Shown here in pieces: positions 8,306 through 17,037 of a stretch of DNA of 33,954 nucleotides (the first letter of the stretch is position 1; each line of letters opens with the position of its first letter). The stretch is from Planctomycetaceae bacterium. GTDB lineage: Bacteria; Planctomycetota; Planctomycetia; Pirellulales; Pirellulaceae. The notes below the pieces were generated by a model. The model had not been told where the DNA came from and ran no database searches. It saw only the letters and a list, made by a program, of their open reading frames with translations. Both the position numbers and the translations under genes were made by a program. The stretch spans positions 1 through 33,954 of the forward strand of contig CANHVO010000026.1 in the NCBI GenBank assembly GCA_947463915.1, read 5' to 3'.

Positions 8306-11098
8306 TCACTGGATAAAGAGAAATTCGTTCGAGTTGAAAAGGGCGCGACAGACGGTTTCGAGGCCGTCCGCCTTAGCCGCAGTGACGCAGGCCTCGAGTT
8401 CGGTTGCTGTCGGTGGACGCCCAAGTGCAAAAGCGAAAGCGTGACGGATTTGCGATTCCAAGCTGCTGGCGGAATCAAGCTGGACGCGTTGGCTAAACTT
8501 CGCTGATTGCTCGAGCACGAACCGGCCGTTGAGCAAGTTCAGTGCTTGCAACGGCGTGGTGGATTCGCTTCGTTTTGCGCGGACTTGGCCACAGTCGGGC
8601 AGATCCAGTGTCTTGAACATGCCGTCGTCGGCGCCTCGCATCTTGGCAAGATAGATCATGCGCCGCCAGGATTCTGGCCCTGGGTCTTCCTTGGGCTTCC
8701 ACTGATCGAAGCTCCCTTTGGGTTTATAGATGTCGACTCCAGGCCCTCCCATCGTGAGATTGAGCGCACCTGAGACCGAAAGCATGGAGTCGCGAATTGC
8801 CTCAGCATCCAGTCGGCGCGGAGGGAAACGCCACAATAGGCGCGAGCTGGCGTCTGCGGCTATAGCCATCTTCTCGGGCTGGCTGGACTGACGATAGACA
8901 GCGCTTGTCACGATCAGTTTGTGCAGATGCTTGATTGACCAACCGTTGGCGATGAACTGACGGGCGAGCCAATCGAGAAGCTGTTGATTTACAGGCCGGC
9001 TACCGACAGTACCGAAGTCGCTTGGCGTATCGACGAGACCTGAGCCGAAATGGTGATGCCATGCACGGTTAACGGCAACACGGGCAGTGAGGAATGCGGC
9101 TTGTGCGGTGAGCCAACGTGCGAACTTGGCGCGGCGTTCGCCTTCCTCAGTCTCAGCGGGGAGTTCGAATCCATCCAAGACGCTCAGCGTACCAGGGCCA
9201 ACAAGATCACGTGGCTGTTGCGGATCGCCCCGCATCAGTATATGGATCGATTCGGGCCCAGTGAACTTGCCCGCGAACACTTGAGGGCGAATACGCAATC
9301 TCGTAGCCGTAACTCTGAGCTTTTCGAATTCGGTTTCAATCTCGCGGCGCTGTGCGATCGCGGATGCATCGAGTCCGATGCTGCGACTTTCATCGACAAT
9401 GGTGCGCCATTCTCCCTCGATTTCCGCAACCTCGATTCGCCAAACCGAAGTCAGTCGAACTGCATGCGCAGCAGGATCGGAGTTTGCGAGATCGCGGTTA
9501 CGACTCCAGAGCAATCGATCGATGAGATAGGGTTGTGTCAGCTCGATTTGTACCCAGACTGGAGGACGTCGGTCGGCGACCCAGGTCGACTTCGCGCCGA
9601 CCTTGTTGTCATTGAGAAACTCGTCTTTGCTGCCGAGTTGCGAAGCTGCTCCGGAACTAGTGGCTTGGCCACCGTTGCTTTGTAGCCCCACGGACTTGGA
9701 TGGAGCATTATCTTGCGCAGCGGTCCATACCTCGATTTCATCAAATGCAGGGCCTTCGCTGGTAGCATCCGTAGACAGAATGCTCATGCGCACCCACTTC
9801 GCCAGCACAGGTTGAAAGTGATCGGTGGTTATCCCGTTGTCGGATTCTCGCCATTGTGGAAATTTCGCAAGTTTCAAACGAAGTTCTACCATGCGGCTTT
9901 CGATTTCCTTGAGCTCCTTCAGACGCTCCTTTTCTTCTCCGCTCCGCCACGGCCGGTTGTCGTATTGCACTCCCGAAAAGACTGAAACGACTCGGTAATA
10001 ATCACGCATCGAAATGGGGTCGAATTTATGATTGTGGCAGCGAGCACAACCGACGGTGAGACCCAGCATTGACGCACCGACATTCTGCACGATCTCATCG
10101 AGTGCGTTGTAACGAGCCTGCTTGATGGCATTCTGCTCTTGGCCAACTTCGGGGGGCGTGGGAAGGGGCGCAGTTACGAGGAAGCCCGTTGCTGGATCGA
10201 TGCCGATCGTGTCTCCTGCGATCTGTTGAAAAAGAAACTGATCGTATGGCAAATCGTTGTTGATCGCTTCGATCACCCAGTCGCGAAACGGCCATGCATG
10301 ATCGCGAAGCGTGTTGAATTCATATCCGCGAGTGTCGGCATAACGAATAACATCGAGCCAATGCTGTGCCCAACGTTCCCCGTATCGAGGCGAGCGGAGC
10401 AATCTTTCGACAAGCTTCTCATAGGCGTCCCTATCTCGATCGTTTAGAAATGTTTCTACTTCCTCAGGCGTTGGGGGCAAGCCTGTGAGATCGAGTGTGG
10501 TGCGACGGGCCAGCGTGCGTCGATCCGCCTCAGGTGACATCGCCAAACCCTTCGTCGCCAACTCGGCACGAACGAATCCATCCACGGATTCATGTTCAAA
10601 GTGGTTCGCAAGTGGCTGAAAGGCCCAATGAGTGTTCGTGATTTTTGACGGTTCGGTTCCCTCCATTTGCCCCGGCCACATAGCTCCCTCTGCGATCCAG
10701 GTTCTGAGCGACTCAATCTCCTGTGCGCTCAAACGATCACCTTTCGGGGGCATCTGCGTGTCCTCGTCCTTCGAGGTGATGACTTCGATCAGATGACTGT
10801 TATCCGGATCACCGGGGATGACGGCCGCGCCAAAGTCCCCTCCTTGGATCAATGCAGCTCGACTGTCCAATCTCAGCGAGGACTCTTGTTTCTTTGTGCC
10901 GTGGCACTCTATGCAATGTTTCTCCAACACCGGCAGTACTTGCTTCGCGAAATCGATCGATTCCGACGCATGCGAGGCAACGGCCATCAGGAAGAGTGCG
11001 AATGCAAAGTAGGACGGCCTTTCCAGACCGTCCCAGATGATTTGAACACGACGGCCTGGAGAGACCGTCCTACGAAGTTGCGATGGCATTCGTCTCAT
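8306..11098 (-). CDS. PSD1-type cytochrome with DUF1549, inserted discoidin-like region and DUF1553
   Basis: The 930-residue exported protein starts with an N-terminal c-type heme motif, HCIECHGTKK (Cys62, Cys65, His66), in a PSD1 domain with MPPKGDRLS. DUF1549 follows at roughly 150-360, ending in the hallmark CARCHNHKFDPI. DUF1553 is C-terminal, with FGTVGSRPVNQQLLDWLARQ and TPLQALNLLNGRFV. Between DUF1549 and DUF1553 lies a beta-rich insertion with KWVRMSILSTD, PPVWVQIELTQPYLIDRLLW and WRIEVAEIEGEWRTI, which looks like an F5/8 type C (discoidin) carbohydrate-binding domain. The ATG at 11098 overlaps the stop of the DUF1552 gene, supporting this start. Residues 9-30 are encoded by a palindromic repeat that separates the basic n-region from the hydrophobic FAFALFLMAVASHA of the signal peptide. 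Confidence 0.88.
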   Translation of the reverse strand: MRRMPSQLRRTVSPGRRVQIIWDGLERPSYFAFALFLMAVASHASESIDFAKQVLPVLEKHCIECHGTKKQESSLRLDSRAALIQGGDFGAAVIPGDPDNSHLIEVITSKDEDTQMPPKGDRLSAQEIESLRTWIAEGAMWPGQMEGTEPSKITNTHWAFQPLANHFEHESVDGFVRAELATKGLAMSPEADRRTLARRTTLDLTGLPPTPEEVETFLNDRDRDAYEKLVERLLRSPRYGERWAQHWLDVIRYADTRGYEFNTLRDHAWPFRDWVIEAINNDLPYDQFLFQQIAGDTIGIDPATGFLVTAPLPTPPEVGQEQNAIKQARYNALDEIVQNVGASMLGLTVGCARCHNHKFDPISMRDYYRVVSVFSGVQYDNRPWRSGEEKERLKELKEIESRMVELRLKLAKFPQWRESDNGITTDHFQPVLAKWVRMSILSTDATSEGPAFDEIEVWTAAQDNAPSKSVGLQSNGGQATSSGAASQLGSKDEFLNDNKVGAKSTWVADRRPPVWVQIELTQPYLIDRLLWSRNRDLANSDPAAHAVRLTSVWRIEVAEIEGEWRTIVDESRSIGLDASAIAQRREIETEFEKLRVTATRLRIRPQVFAGKFTGPESIHILMRGDPQQPRDLVGPGTLSVLDGFELPAETEEGERRAKFARWLTAQAAFLTARVAVNRAWHHHFGSGLVDTPSDFGTVGSRPVNQQLLDWLARQFIANGWSIKHLHKLIVTSAVYRQSSQPEKMAIAADASSRLLWRFPPRRLDAEAIRDSMLSVSGALNLTMGGPGVDIYKPKGSFDQWKPKEDPGPESWRRMIYLAKMRGADDGMFKTLDLPDCGQVRAKRSESTTPLQALNLLNGRFVLEQSAKFSQRVQLDSASSLESQIRHAFAFALGRPPTATELEACVTAAKADGLETVCRALFNSNEFLFIQ
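11009..11073. repeat. palindromic element, type A, inside a signal-peptide coding region
   Basis: Left arm 11009-11032 and right arm 11050-11073 are 24-base inverted repeats of the GTAGGACGGCC...CCAG(G/A)CCGTC type, with few mismatches and a 17-base spacer. The element lies inside the start region of the DUF1549/DUF1553 gene. The frame reads DGLERPSY through one arm, the same peptide as in the copy at 13567-13635. Confidence 0.9.
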
Positions 11099-12450
11099 GA
11101 ATTCAGCCCAGTCAAGGTTCCTGTGCTGCTGCCGAACGTGTCTTCCTCAATGCCGAGGTGCTGAAGCATCGTGACGAATAGGTTACACAGCGGTTTGTCG
11201 TGATCCCGCCGGAAGGCGAGGTGCTGGCCGTGCTTGAAGCCGCCGCCAGCGAGCAGAATCGGCAGGTTGGTGTTGTCGTGCGTGTTGGCGTCACCCATGT
11301 TGCTGCCAAACAGGATCATCGTGCGGTCCAACAACCGGTCTTCACCTTCATGGGTTTCGGCAAGCTGTCCGAACAGCTTGCGGAGTAGCGTCATTTGCTG
11401 ATGATCGGCGTCGATGAGTTGTTGGACCTTCGACTCTGACTGACCATGATGGCTAAGATTGTGGTAGCCATCGGTCGTGTTCTGATCGGGATGCAGGTTG
11501 AAGACCGGAGTTGCAAAGGCATCGACCATCAGCGTGACGATCCGCGTCGAATCCGATTCCAGCGCCAGCCTCGCCATCGATAGCATTAAGTCGAACTTCT
11601 CGAAGAACAACTTCTGGTCGCGAATGTCATCCGGCGGTTGCTGATCAGTTGACGGTTTTGGACGCAGTTCCCATTGGCGAGCTGTATGCAGTCGCTCTTC
11701 GATCTCCCGGACGGATGTGAGGTACTGGTCGAGTCGTGCTTGATCGTCGCGACCAAGATGGCTGCGGAACTGCCGCGTATCATCCAGCAGCGTATCGAGA
11801 ATGCTGCCTCGTTCGTCGAGTTGATGGAGTTGGCGTTCGACTGCAGCCTTATCGCCCTGGACGAACATCTTGCGGAACAAAGCAGAGGCACTCTCTTCCG
11901 CGGGGAGTAGGACGCCATCGCGCGTCCAGGAAAGACTGCGGTTGGCCTTGTCGATGTTCACACCCAGGTTGAGCGTGGGAAACCGAGTCACTGGGCCAAG
12001 CCGTTCAGCGGCGAATTGATCGAGCGAGATCGTATTTCGAAAGCCACTTTTGGTCGGGCCACGTGCTGCAGTGAGAAAGCAGTTCTCCGTGCTGTGACCA
12101 CCGTCTACATCAGGATGTGAGAGACCACTGATCACCGTGAAGTCTGCGCGAAACTCGGCCAGATCTTTCAAGTAGGGAGAAGATTCGTAGTCTCGCCCAG
12201 ATGTCTCCGGAAAGAATTGCTTCGGCAGCACGCCAAGATTGTTCGAGATCAACAGCATCCGCCGCGGCCGTTCCGCTTTCGGTTGCTTCGCCGAAACGGA
12301 ACGCAAACTGTCCAGCAGCGGTAATGCAAGCGTGACACCCGCACCGCGTAGAAACCAACGGCGCGAGACATTGGATCGATGACTGTCGATTGATGAGTGG
12401 TGATTCGTAAAGTGCTGGTAGTTGGGTGTGTGTCTTGAGCGTTTCATCAT
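11095..12450 (-). CDS. DUF1552 family protein, Tat-exported
   Basis: DUF1552 proteins share the DUF1501-like alkaline-phosphatase-type fold region, are exported by Tat, and have no established reaction. Visible here: VSRRWFLRGAGVTLALPLLD as twin-arginine signal (residues 28-47), PRRMLLISNNLGVLPKQFFP, DFTVISGLSHPDVDGGHSTE, FRNTISLDQFAAERLG, YLTSVREIEERL, GYHNLSHHG, LFGSNMGDANTHDNTNLPIL and the end FGSSTGTLTGLN. Length (451) is normal apart from a long N-terminal lead. The lead contains NHHSSIDSH, encoded by the short GATTGATGAGTGGTGATT repeat at 12388-12405. Two adjacent ATGs (12450, 12447) follow AAGGAAGA; the second has the better spacing. Its stop overlaps the start of the next gene. It follows the DUF1592-type gene by 45 bases. 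Confidence 0.9.
   Translation of the reverse strand: MMKRSRHTPNYQHFTNHHSSIDSHRSNVSRRWFLRGAGVTLALPLLDSLRSVSAKQPKAERPRRMLLISNNLGVLPKQFFPETSGRDYESSPYLKDLAEFRADFTVISGLSHPDVDGGHSTENCFLTAARGPTKSGFRNTISLDQFAAERLGPVTRFPTLNLGVNIDKANRSLSWTRDGVLLPAEESASALFRKMFVQGDKAAVERQLHQLDERGSILDTLLDDTRQFRSHLGRDDQARLDQYLTSVREIEERLHTARQWELRPKPSTDQQPPDDIRDQKLFFEKFDLMLSMARLALESDSTRIVTLMVDAFATPVFNLHPDQNTTDGYHNLSHHGQSESKVQQLIDADHQQMTLLRKLFGQLAETHEGEDRLLDRTMILFGSNMGDANTHDNTNLPILLAGGGFKHGQHLAFRRDHDKPLCNLFVTMLQHLGIEEDTFGSSTGTLTGLNS
12388..12405. repeat. GATTGATGAGTGGTGATT repeat inside Tat leader
   Basis: This is the same unit as the tandem copies at 6666-6697. Here it is translated as part of the n-region ahead of the twin-arginine motif of the DUF1552 protein. 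Confidence 0.7.
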
Positions 12451-12476
12451 TCTTCCTTCATCTTTCTTCCTTCACA

Positions 12477-12503
12477 AATCATCAATCATCAATCATCAAT
12501 CAA
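12477..12503. repeat. AATCATC heptamer tract at a gene junction
   Basis: Three AATCATC heptamers and a partial fourth lie at the junction of the DUF1592-type and DUF1552 genes. The minus strand reads GATTGATGATTGATG. The TGA stop of the upstream gene (12496-12498) is supplied by this tract, so its last two residues, Ile-Asp, are repeat-derived. Confidence 0.7.
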
Positions 12504-15129
12504 TTTTCATCCCCACGAACACCGTACTCTGCACCAACGCATGCACAAGATCACGAACTCGGTAACCATCTGCTTCGCAAGCATCGAGAATCGATTCGAT
12601 CTCTGCACGATCCGCAAATCGCAACGGAGTTCCGGTCGCGTACAGCGTGAACTGGTGCAGAAGATTGCGAGCCAATTGCCGAGGATTGCCTGCAAGAATG
12701 GCCTTTAGTTCGTGGATGTCTCGAAAGCGGCGACCATCCAGCAGTTGACCGCTGGCGTCCACCGGTTCAGCAAGTGCGTAGGTGAAATCGTGGCCCGCAC
12801 GGTCTATCCCGGCAATGTGTTCTCCCGCGTCGAGTCCGCGATAACGTGTTCGCCAACTACCAAGGATGTCGAAGTTTTCCAACGCCAGACCAACCGGATC
12901 GAACCTTGCATGACAACCAGCGCATGATTCCAATTTGGCATGCAGAGCCAGCAACTCGCGTATCGTCTTAGCGCCGCGAATGTCAGGCTCGACAGCAGGG
13001 ACGCTCGCTGGAGGTGGCGGGGGTTGCTGGCCGATCAAACGCTCCATGATCCACGCGCCGCGAACGACCGGCGACGTCGATGTGCCGTTGGCGGTCACTT
13101 TGAGAATGGCCGCCTGCGTCAACAGACCGCCGTAGGGACTGTCACCCGGCAATTCAACTTTTTGCATCTTTGACCCTCTGACCGGTGCCAATCCGTAGTG
13201 CCGAGCGAGTCGATCATTTGCGTACACAAAGTCTGCATCGATCAGCACGCTCGACGGCAGGTTGTCTCGAATCATTGAAGTAAAAAACGTCCGGGTCTCG
13301 CGCTGCATCGATTCGATCAGATAGTCATCGAAACGATACTCAGGATGCAGCCGAATGTCGGGCTCGTCGCGTCGGATGTTTCGCAGGTCGAGCCAGTAGT
13401 TGGTGAAGTTCTGAACGAAGCGATCGAAGCCGGGGCTGTCGATCAGTCGTTCGGTTTCGTTGCGGAGCGTCTTGGCATCGCGTAGTTTCCCGGCCGCGGC
13501 AAGTGCCATGAGCGTTGCATCGGGTCTGGTGTTCGTAAGAAAGTGGGACAGCCGTGAGGCGATCGCGTAGGACGGCCTTTCCAGGCCGTCATGTTCATTC
13601 ACTTTCTTTTCGACGGCCTGGAAAGGCCGTCCTACGGGTTCGTGAAGATAGAGGAAGTGGCTGGAGCACAGGAAGGCTTTATAGCCGACGAGCATCGCTT
13701 CAGAGAACGAGCTCCCCTGTTCGAGCCGCTTGAGAATGAGTTGTTCGAACCGGAGCAATGCGTCTTCTGGCACAGGTTCGCGAGAAGCGATCTCTACGAA
13801 ACGCCGAAGAAGTCGTTTGGCTTCCGTGGGATAGGCATCCTGCCTGTCTGGATTTTTCGGCGCATCGACAGGCTGGAAGCCTATCCCACTCTGATCAAAC
13901 AAGACGCGATGTGACGGTGGCGGCCATGAATCCGGACTGATCGGTCCTTCAACTTCCAGCCACTGAAAGGCAACCCCCGGTTGGCCACCATCGGGAAACG
14001 GCGGATAACGATACGTCGGCGGTCCACCGTTGAGATTGCGAGCCAGTGGGACCGGCAGACCTAACAGACTGTACTCAAATGTCTCGGTCGGCAGCAGTCG
14101 AATGGTAGTCTCGTAAACTCTGGGCTCGGGCTGAATGTCGATGATTCCTCCCGTTGCCCGAACATCGCCAGAGACATCCGGGCCAGATGGCTTCCGCGCT
14201 CGAAACGTCATCGGCACCGGATCAGTGGCCGGCTTGAGCTGATAGCCTTCGGTCTGCAACACGGCCCGGGCCGAAAAGCGGACTCGGTACTCTCCCGGTA
14301 GCTTGGCAACGAAGCCGCGGGGATATCCGAAATAGGGCCAATGAGCCGATCTAAACAGCGCGAGTTCAAGTGTCGGATCGTCTTTTAGTTTGTCGAGCTC
14401 CTTCGTTTCAACCGCCTTATTGTCCTTCGCAAAGAACATCGCTTCGCGTTCGCCAAAGGTGTTGGTATCCGAAAACAACTGCGTCCCCGCCGCGCGATAA
14501 CTGGTGACCGGTGGCGGCTCGGGTCCGCCAGCCATCGCCTGTCGCAACGACGTGTCAGCGGCATCGAGGTAGGCAGCCAACTGCACGCGTGACATGTCGA
14601 GTGCGGATGCGGTCTTGTTGAACCGATGGGCTTCTCGATCTGCCGGAAGCATATCGCGAATATCCAGCAGTGGCAGTTGCAGTACGTCCCGCAAATTCTG
14701 TTCGTATTCGTCACGGTTGAGTCGTCGCAAGGGCCCGCGACCGTTGGCCAAAACATCCTCACGATCTGCTTTTGCCACTAGGTCGTTCAATGATCTCTCA
14801 AGTGACTGTCGATCACCGTCTGTGAGACTTGAATCATCAGGCGGCATTTCACCCGACTTGACACGATCATGAATCAGAATCCAACGCTCTCTCAGTCGTC
14901 GGTCATCCAGATCAAAGGCAAGTGACGTCAGGTCCAGTCCACCTTCTGCCGATGTGCCATTATGGCATTCGAAGCAAGTTCGCTGGATCAGTTCGCCAAT
15001 TGGCTTGGGTAGATCCGAAGCGGTTAAATTTGACGCAGCAACGGAGACTAACAGGCACACACTAGGTACAATGGCCGACCTTTGAATTACTGAGGACACA
15101 CAGAATATGCCTACTTTCCAGCTGGTCAT
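12496..15129 (-). CDS. DUF1587/DUF1592/DUF1588/DUF1585 cytochrome-like protein with two in-frame palindromic insertions
   Basis: I take the ATG at 15129, where MTSWKVGIFC begins an export signal; the longer frame from 15225 runs through repeat-like leader. Domain order: N-terminal heme motif CFECH (Cys52), MPPDDSS, DUF1587 (LRRLNRDEYEQNLRDVLQLP), a beta-rich carbohydrate-binding-like middle, DUF1595, DUF1592 (IASRLSHFLTNTRPDATL), DUF1588 with PPPPPASVPAVEPDIRGA and second heme motif CAGCH, and DUF1585 (NLLHQFTLYATGTPLRFAD). The family is typical of planctomycetes, probably periplasmic, with unknown electron partner. Residues 414-435 (start SGIGFQPVDAP) and 499-521 (start VGRPFQAV, end DGLERPSY) are encoded by two different palindromic elements. 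The homologues at 23171 and 29437 lack both. Followed by its usual partner DUF1552. Confidence 0.9.
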   Translation of the reverse strand: MTSWKVGIFCVSSVIQRSAIVPSVCLLVSVAASNLTASDLPKPIGELIQRTCFECHNGTSAEGGLDLTSLAFDLDDRRLRERWILIHDRVKSGEMPPDDSSLTDGDRQSLERSLNDLVAKADREDVLANGRGPLRRLNRDEYEQNLRDVLQLPLLDIRDMLPADREAHRFNKTASALDMSRVQLAAYLDAADTSLRQAMAGGPEPPPVTSYRAAGTQLFSDTNTFGEREAMFFAKDNKAVETKELDKLKDDPTLELALFRSAHWPYFGYPRGFVAKLPGEYRVRFSARAVLQTEGYQLKPATDPVPMTFRARKPSGPDVSGDVRATGGIIDIQPEPRVYETTIRLLPTETFEYSLLGLPVPLARNLNGGPPTYRYPPFPDGGQPGVAFQWLEVEGPISPDSWPPPSHRVLFDQSGIGFQPVDAPKNPDRQDAYPTEAKRLLRRFVEIASREPVPEDALLRFEQLILKRLEQGSSFSEAMLVGYKAFLCSSHFLYLHEPVGRPFQAVEKKVNEHDGLERPSYAIASRLSHFLTNTRPDATLMALAAAGKLRDAKTLRNETERLIDSPGFDRFVQNFTNYWLDLRNIRRDEPDIRLHPEYRFDDYLIESMQRETRTFFTSMIRDNLPSSVLIDADFVYANDRLARHYGLAPVRGSKMQKVELPGDSPYGGLLTQAAILKVTANGTSTSPVVRGAWIMERLIGQQPPPPPASVPAVEPDIRGAKTIRELLALHAKLESCAGCHARFDPVGLALENFDILGSWRTRYRGLDAGEHIAGIDRAGHDFTYALAEPVDASGQLLDGRRFRDIHELKAILAGNPRQLARNLLHQFTLYATGTPLRFADRAEIESILDACEADGYRVRDLVHALVQSTVFVGMKID
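13567..13635. repeat. palindromic element, type A, in-frame within a CDS (69 bp)
   Basis: The arms 13567-13590 and 13612-13635 are perfect 24-base reverse complements, with a 21-base spacer. The total of 69 bases is exactly 23 codons and falls on codon borders of the host gene. On the coding strand it encodes VGRPFQAV, a charged linker and DGLERPSY. In the two paralogues the corresponding position is a short loop between FLFL and (F/Y)ALA(S/A)RLSY. Confidence 0.95.
13825..13890. repeat. palindromic element, type B, in-frame within a CDS (66 bp)
   Basis: The arms GTGGGATAGGC..CC.GCCTGTC (13826-13848) and GACAGGCTGGAAGCCTATCCCAC (13867-13889, shown here as one arm) pair with two mismatches across an 18-base spacer. 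The 66-base unit is 22 codons. It is read as SGIGFQPV...RQDAYPT in the linker just before DUF1595. It resembles type A in layout (GTRGGA..GGC.TTCCAG..) but differs in sequence. Confidence 0.88.
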
Positions 15130-15232
15130 GTTAGGATCTCGATTTGGGGCATGATTGATGATGATGATTTGCGACCGGCGAAGGAGAAACACGAACACAC
15201 ACACACCCAAGTCCCAGCACTTCAAAAATCAA

Positions 15233-15259
15233 CACTCATCAATCGACAATCATCAATCA
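15233..15259. repeat. ACTCATCAATC-type short repeat in leader
   Basis: Reverse-complement members of the GATTGATGAGTG / GATTGATGATTG family lie in the 184-base gap between the S15 hydrolase stop and the DUF1592-type start. A related GATTGATGATGATGATT tract lies at about 15153-15170. No other feature is seen in this gap. Confidence 0.6.
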
Positions 15260-15313
15260 AACTGGGGTTGTGATTGGTGATCGGTGAAGTAATAGGTATT
15301 CGGAATCGTCAGT

Positions 15314-17017
15314 CTACTGTTTTACTGGCAGAACAATCCGGGAACTCTTTAACGACGAGTGATAGACCGACTCCGTTGATATCAATGTCCTGGCGCCGAA
15401 CGGGCCTTCACCAGTATTCGAATTCCGATCATACAGAGGAAACAGAGAACCGCAGATGTCGACTCGAAGTCGATGTCCGTTGGCAATCGTTGCGGCACAA
15501 GGGCCAAGATCCACAGTGATCTCGTACACTTTGCCGGGTTGCAGCGGCGATGGTTCAAGCAACGAGTCTCGATATCGACCTCTAAGAATGCCTGTCGCAA
15601 GATTTTGAGCAAAACCGTCCGGCCGGACATCGACCAGCTTGACTGCCCAATCCGCATCTGGCGTGTCGGCGCTCACAAACAGTTTGGCTTCGACATTGCC
15701 AGCAAAGCTGAGCGACTCATTCAACACATCGCTTGTATAGACAAGCATGTCATCTCTGTCTTCGAGAGCACTCTGATCAACGGGGCCCCATACCGCAGCT
15801 TTCATCGGCCGCGTCGCCGTGACCGGGCAGGCAGGTACAGGATTCGCCGGATCCGCGCGAAACGTATCGGCGGGTTCTTCGCCAGTAGGTTTTTCGCGGT
15901 TCATCTTGCCAGAGCCGCTACGTTTGTTCGCCTTGCTTGCCGAATGAAAGTAGAACGATGTCGCAGAGAAGCCTTCGGGTGGCCAAGCATGCGCATCATT
16001 CCAAACGTTGTCCCCCATAGAAAAATATCGCACGGGCGGATACGGCTTGGCGATCGCGGCGCGATCCTGCTTGAGATAGCGATCGAACCAGTCCACTTGT
16101 AGTGCGAAAGTATCAACTTCAGCATCACGACCAAAATCAACTTCGGCAACCGTTCCCTTGCCAACGGTGCCGTGATCCCACGGACCAAGGACCAGTCGTT
16201 GTTGTTTTCGTGTCTGCGGATCGCGAGCCTTCTGCATGATCATGAAGTTTCCGACAGACTCACGTGAGAAGAAGTCGTAATAGCCCACGACATGCAACGC
16301 GGGCATCTTCAAGTTGGGCAGTTCGTCCGTCAGATCCAGCCGCTTCCAGAATCCATTCGGTTCAGGATGAGTGAGGTACGCATCCAGCCATGGCATTGGC
16401 CAGCCGATCGCCTTATCGACATCGCTCAACGGTAGCTGCAGGAGCGCCTCATTCATATCTGCCGGTTGTACACCTTCTGGCTTAGGAGTGTTGCCCGCCA
16501 GCCAGCTTGAAATCAGCGACAACCGCACGGCACCGCCCAAGTACAGGTTACGATAAAAACTGCTCCACGTTGCCTGAGGAGCAATCGCTGCTAGGCCGGG
16601 CGGATGTTCGGCGGCGGCCTGCCATTGCACAGCGCCCACGTACGAGCCCCCCATCATACCCACACGACCGCTGCACCATCCTTGACGGGTAATCCACTCG
16701 ATGGTGTCAAATCCATCTTGGCCTTCGTTGTTGTAAGGCGCCAGGACGCCTTCCGATTGTCGGGTACCACGACAGTCCTGAATCACGACGACATAGCCAG
16801 CCTCGGCATACTTTTCCGCATTCCCTTTCTGTTTCGACTTGTCATAAGGCGTGCGCATTAAGATGACAGGCGCCTTTGATACTGCGGTATCGCGATAGAT
16901 GTCGGTGGCAAGTCGCACGCCATCGCGCATTTGTATCGTGGTGGTTTCGGTCTGGACATCGGCCATCGCGGTGCTTGTGATCGCCACAGCAACGAGGATG
17001 GTGAAGAGATGATTCAT
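15314..17017 (-). CDS. CocE/NonD family (S15) exported hydrolase
   Basis: An alpha/beta hydrolase of the X-Pro dipeptidyl-peptidase S15 / CocE family, which cleaves ester or amide bonds. The start is at the ATG at 17017, where MNHLFTILVAVAITSTAMAD forms a signal peptide; the upstream part of the frame reads through a palindromic repeat. The nucleophile is Ser125 in GMMGGSYVGAVQ. The acid is probably Asp248 (VVGYYDFFSRES) and the base His282 (VLGPWDHGTVG), giving a complete triad. RDGVRLATDIYRD near the N-terminus and the beta-jelly-roll C-terminal region (about 320-560, with ADWAVKLVDVRPDG and GHRLRVDICGSLFPLYDRN) are family-typical. At 567 residues it is full length. True substrate is unknown. 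It sits between DUF1501 and DUF1592-type genes in the same direction. Confidence 0.92.
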   Translation of the reverse strand: MNHLFTILVAVAITSTAMADVQTETTTIQMRDGVRLATDIYRDTAVSKAPVILMRTPYDKSKQKGNAEKYAEAGYVVVIQDCRGTRQSEGVLAPYNNEGQDGFDTIEWITRQGWCSGRVGMMGGSYVGAVQWQAAAEHPPGLAAIAPQATWSSFYRNLYLGGAVRLSLISSWLAGNTPKPEGVQPADMNEALLQLPLSDVDKAIGWPMPWLDAYLTHPEPNGFWKRLDLTDELPNLKMPALHVVGYYDFFSRESVGNFMIMQKARDPQTRKQQRLVLGPWDHGTVGKGTVAEVDFGRDAEVDTFALQVDWFDRYLKQDRAAIAKPYPPVRYFSMGDNVWNDAHAWPPEGFSATSFYFHSASKANKRSGSGKMNREKPTGEEPADTFRADPANPVPACPVTATRPMKAAVWGPVDQSALEDRDDMLVYTSDVLNESLSFAGNVEAKLFVSADTPDADWAVKLVDVRPDGFAQNLATGILRGRYRDSLLEPSPLQPGKVYEITVDLGPCAATIANGHRLRVDICGSLFPLYDRNSNTGEGPFGARTLISTESVYHSSLKSSRIVLPVKQ

Positions 17018-17037
17018 AAGTGATGCTCTCGGAAAAT

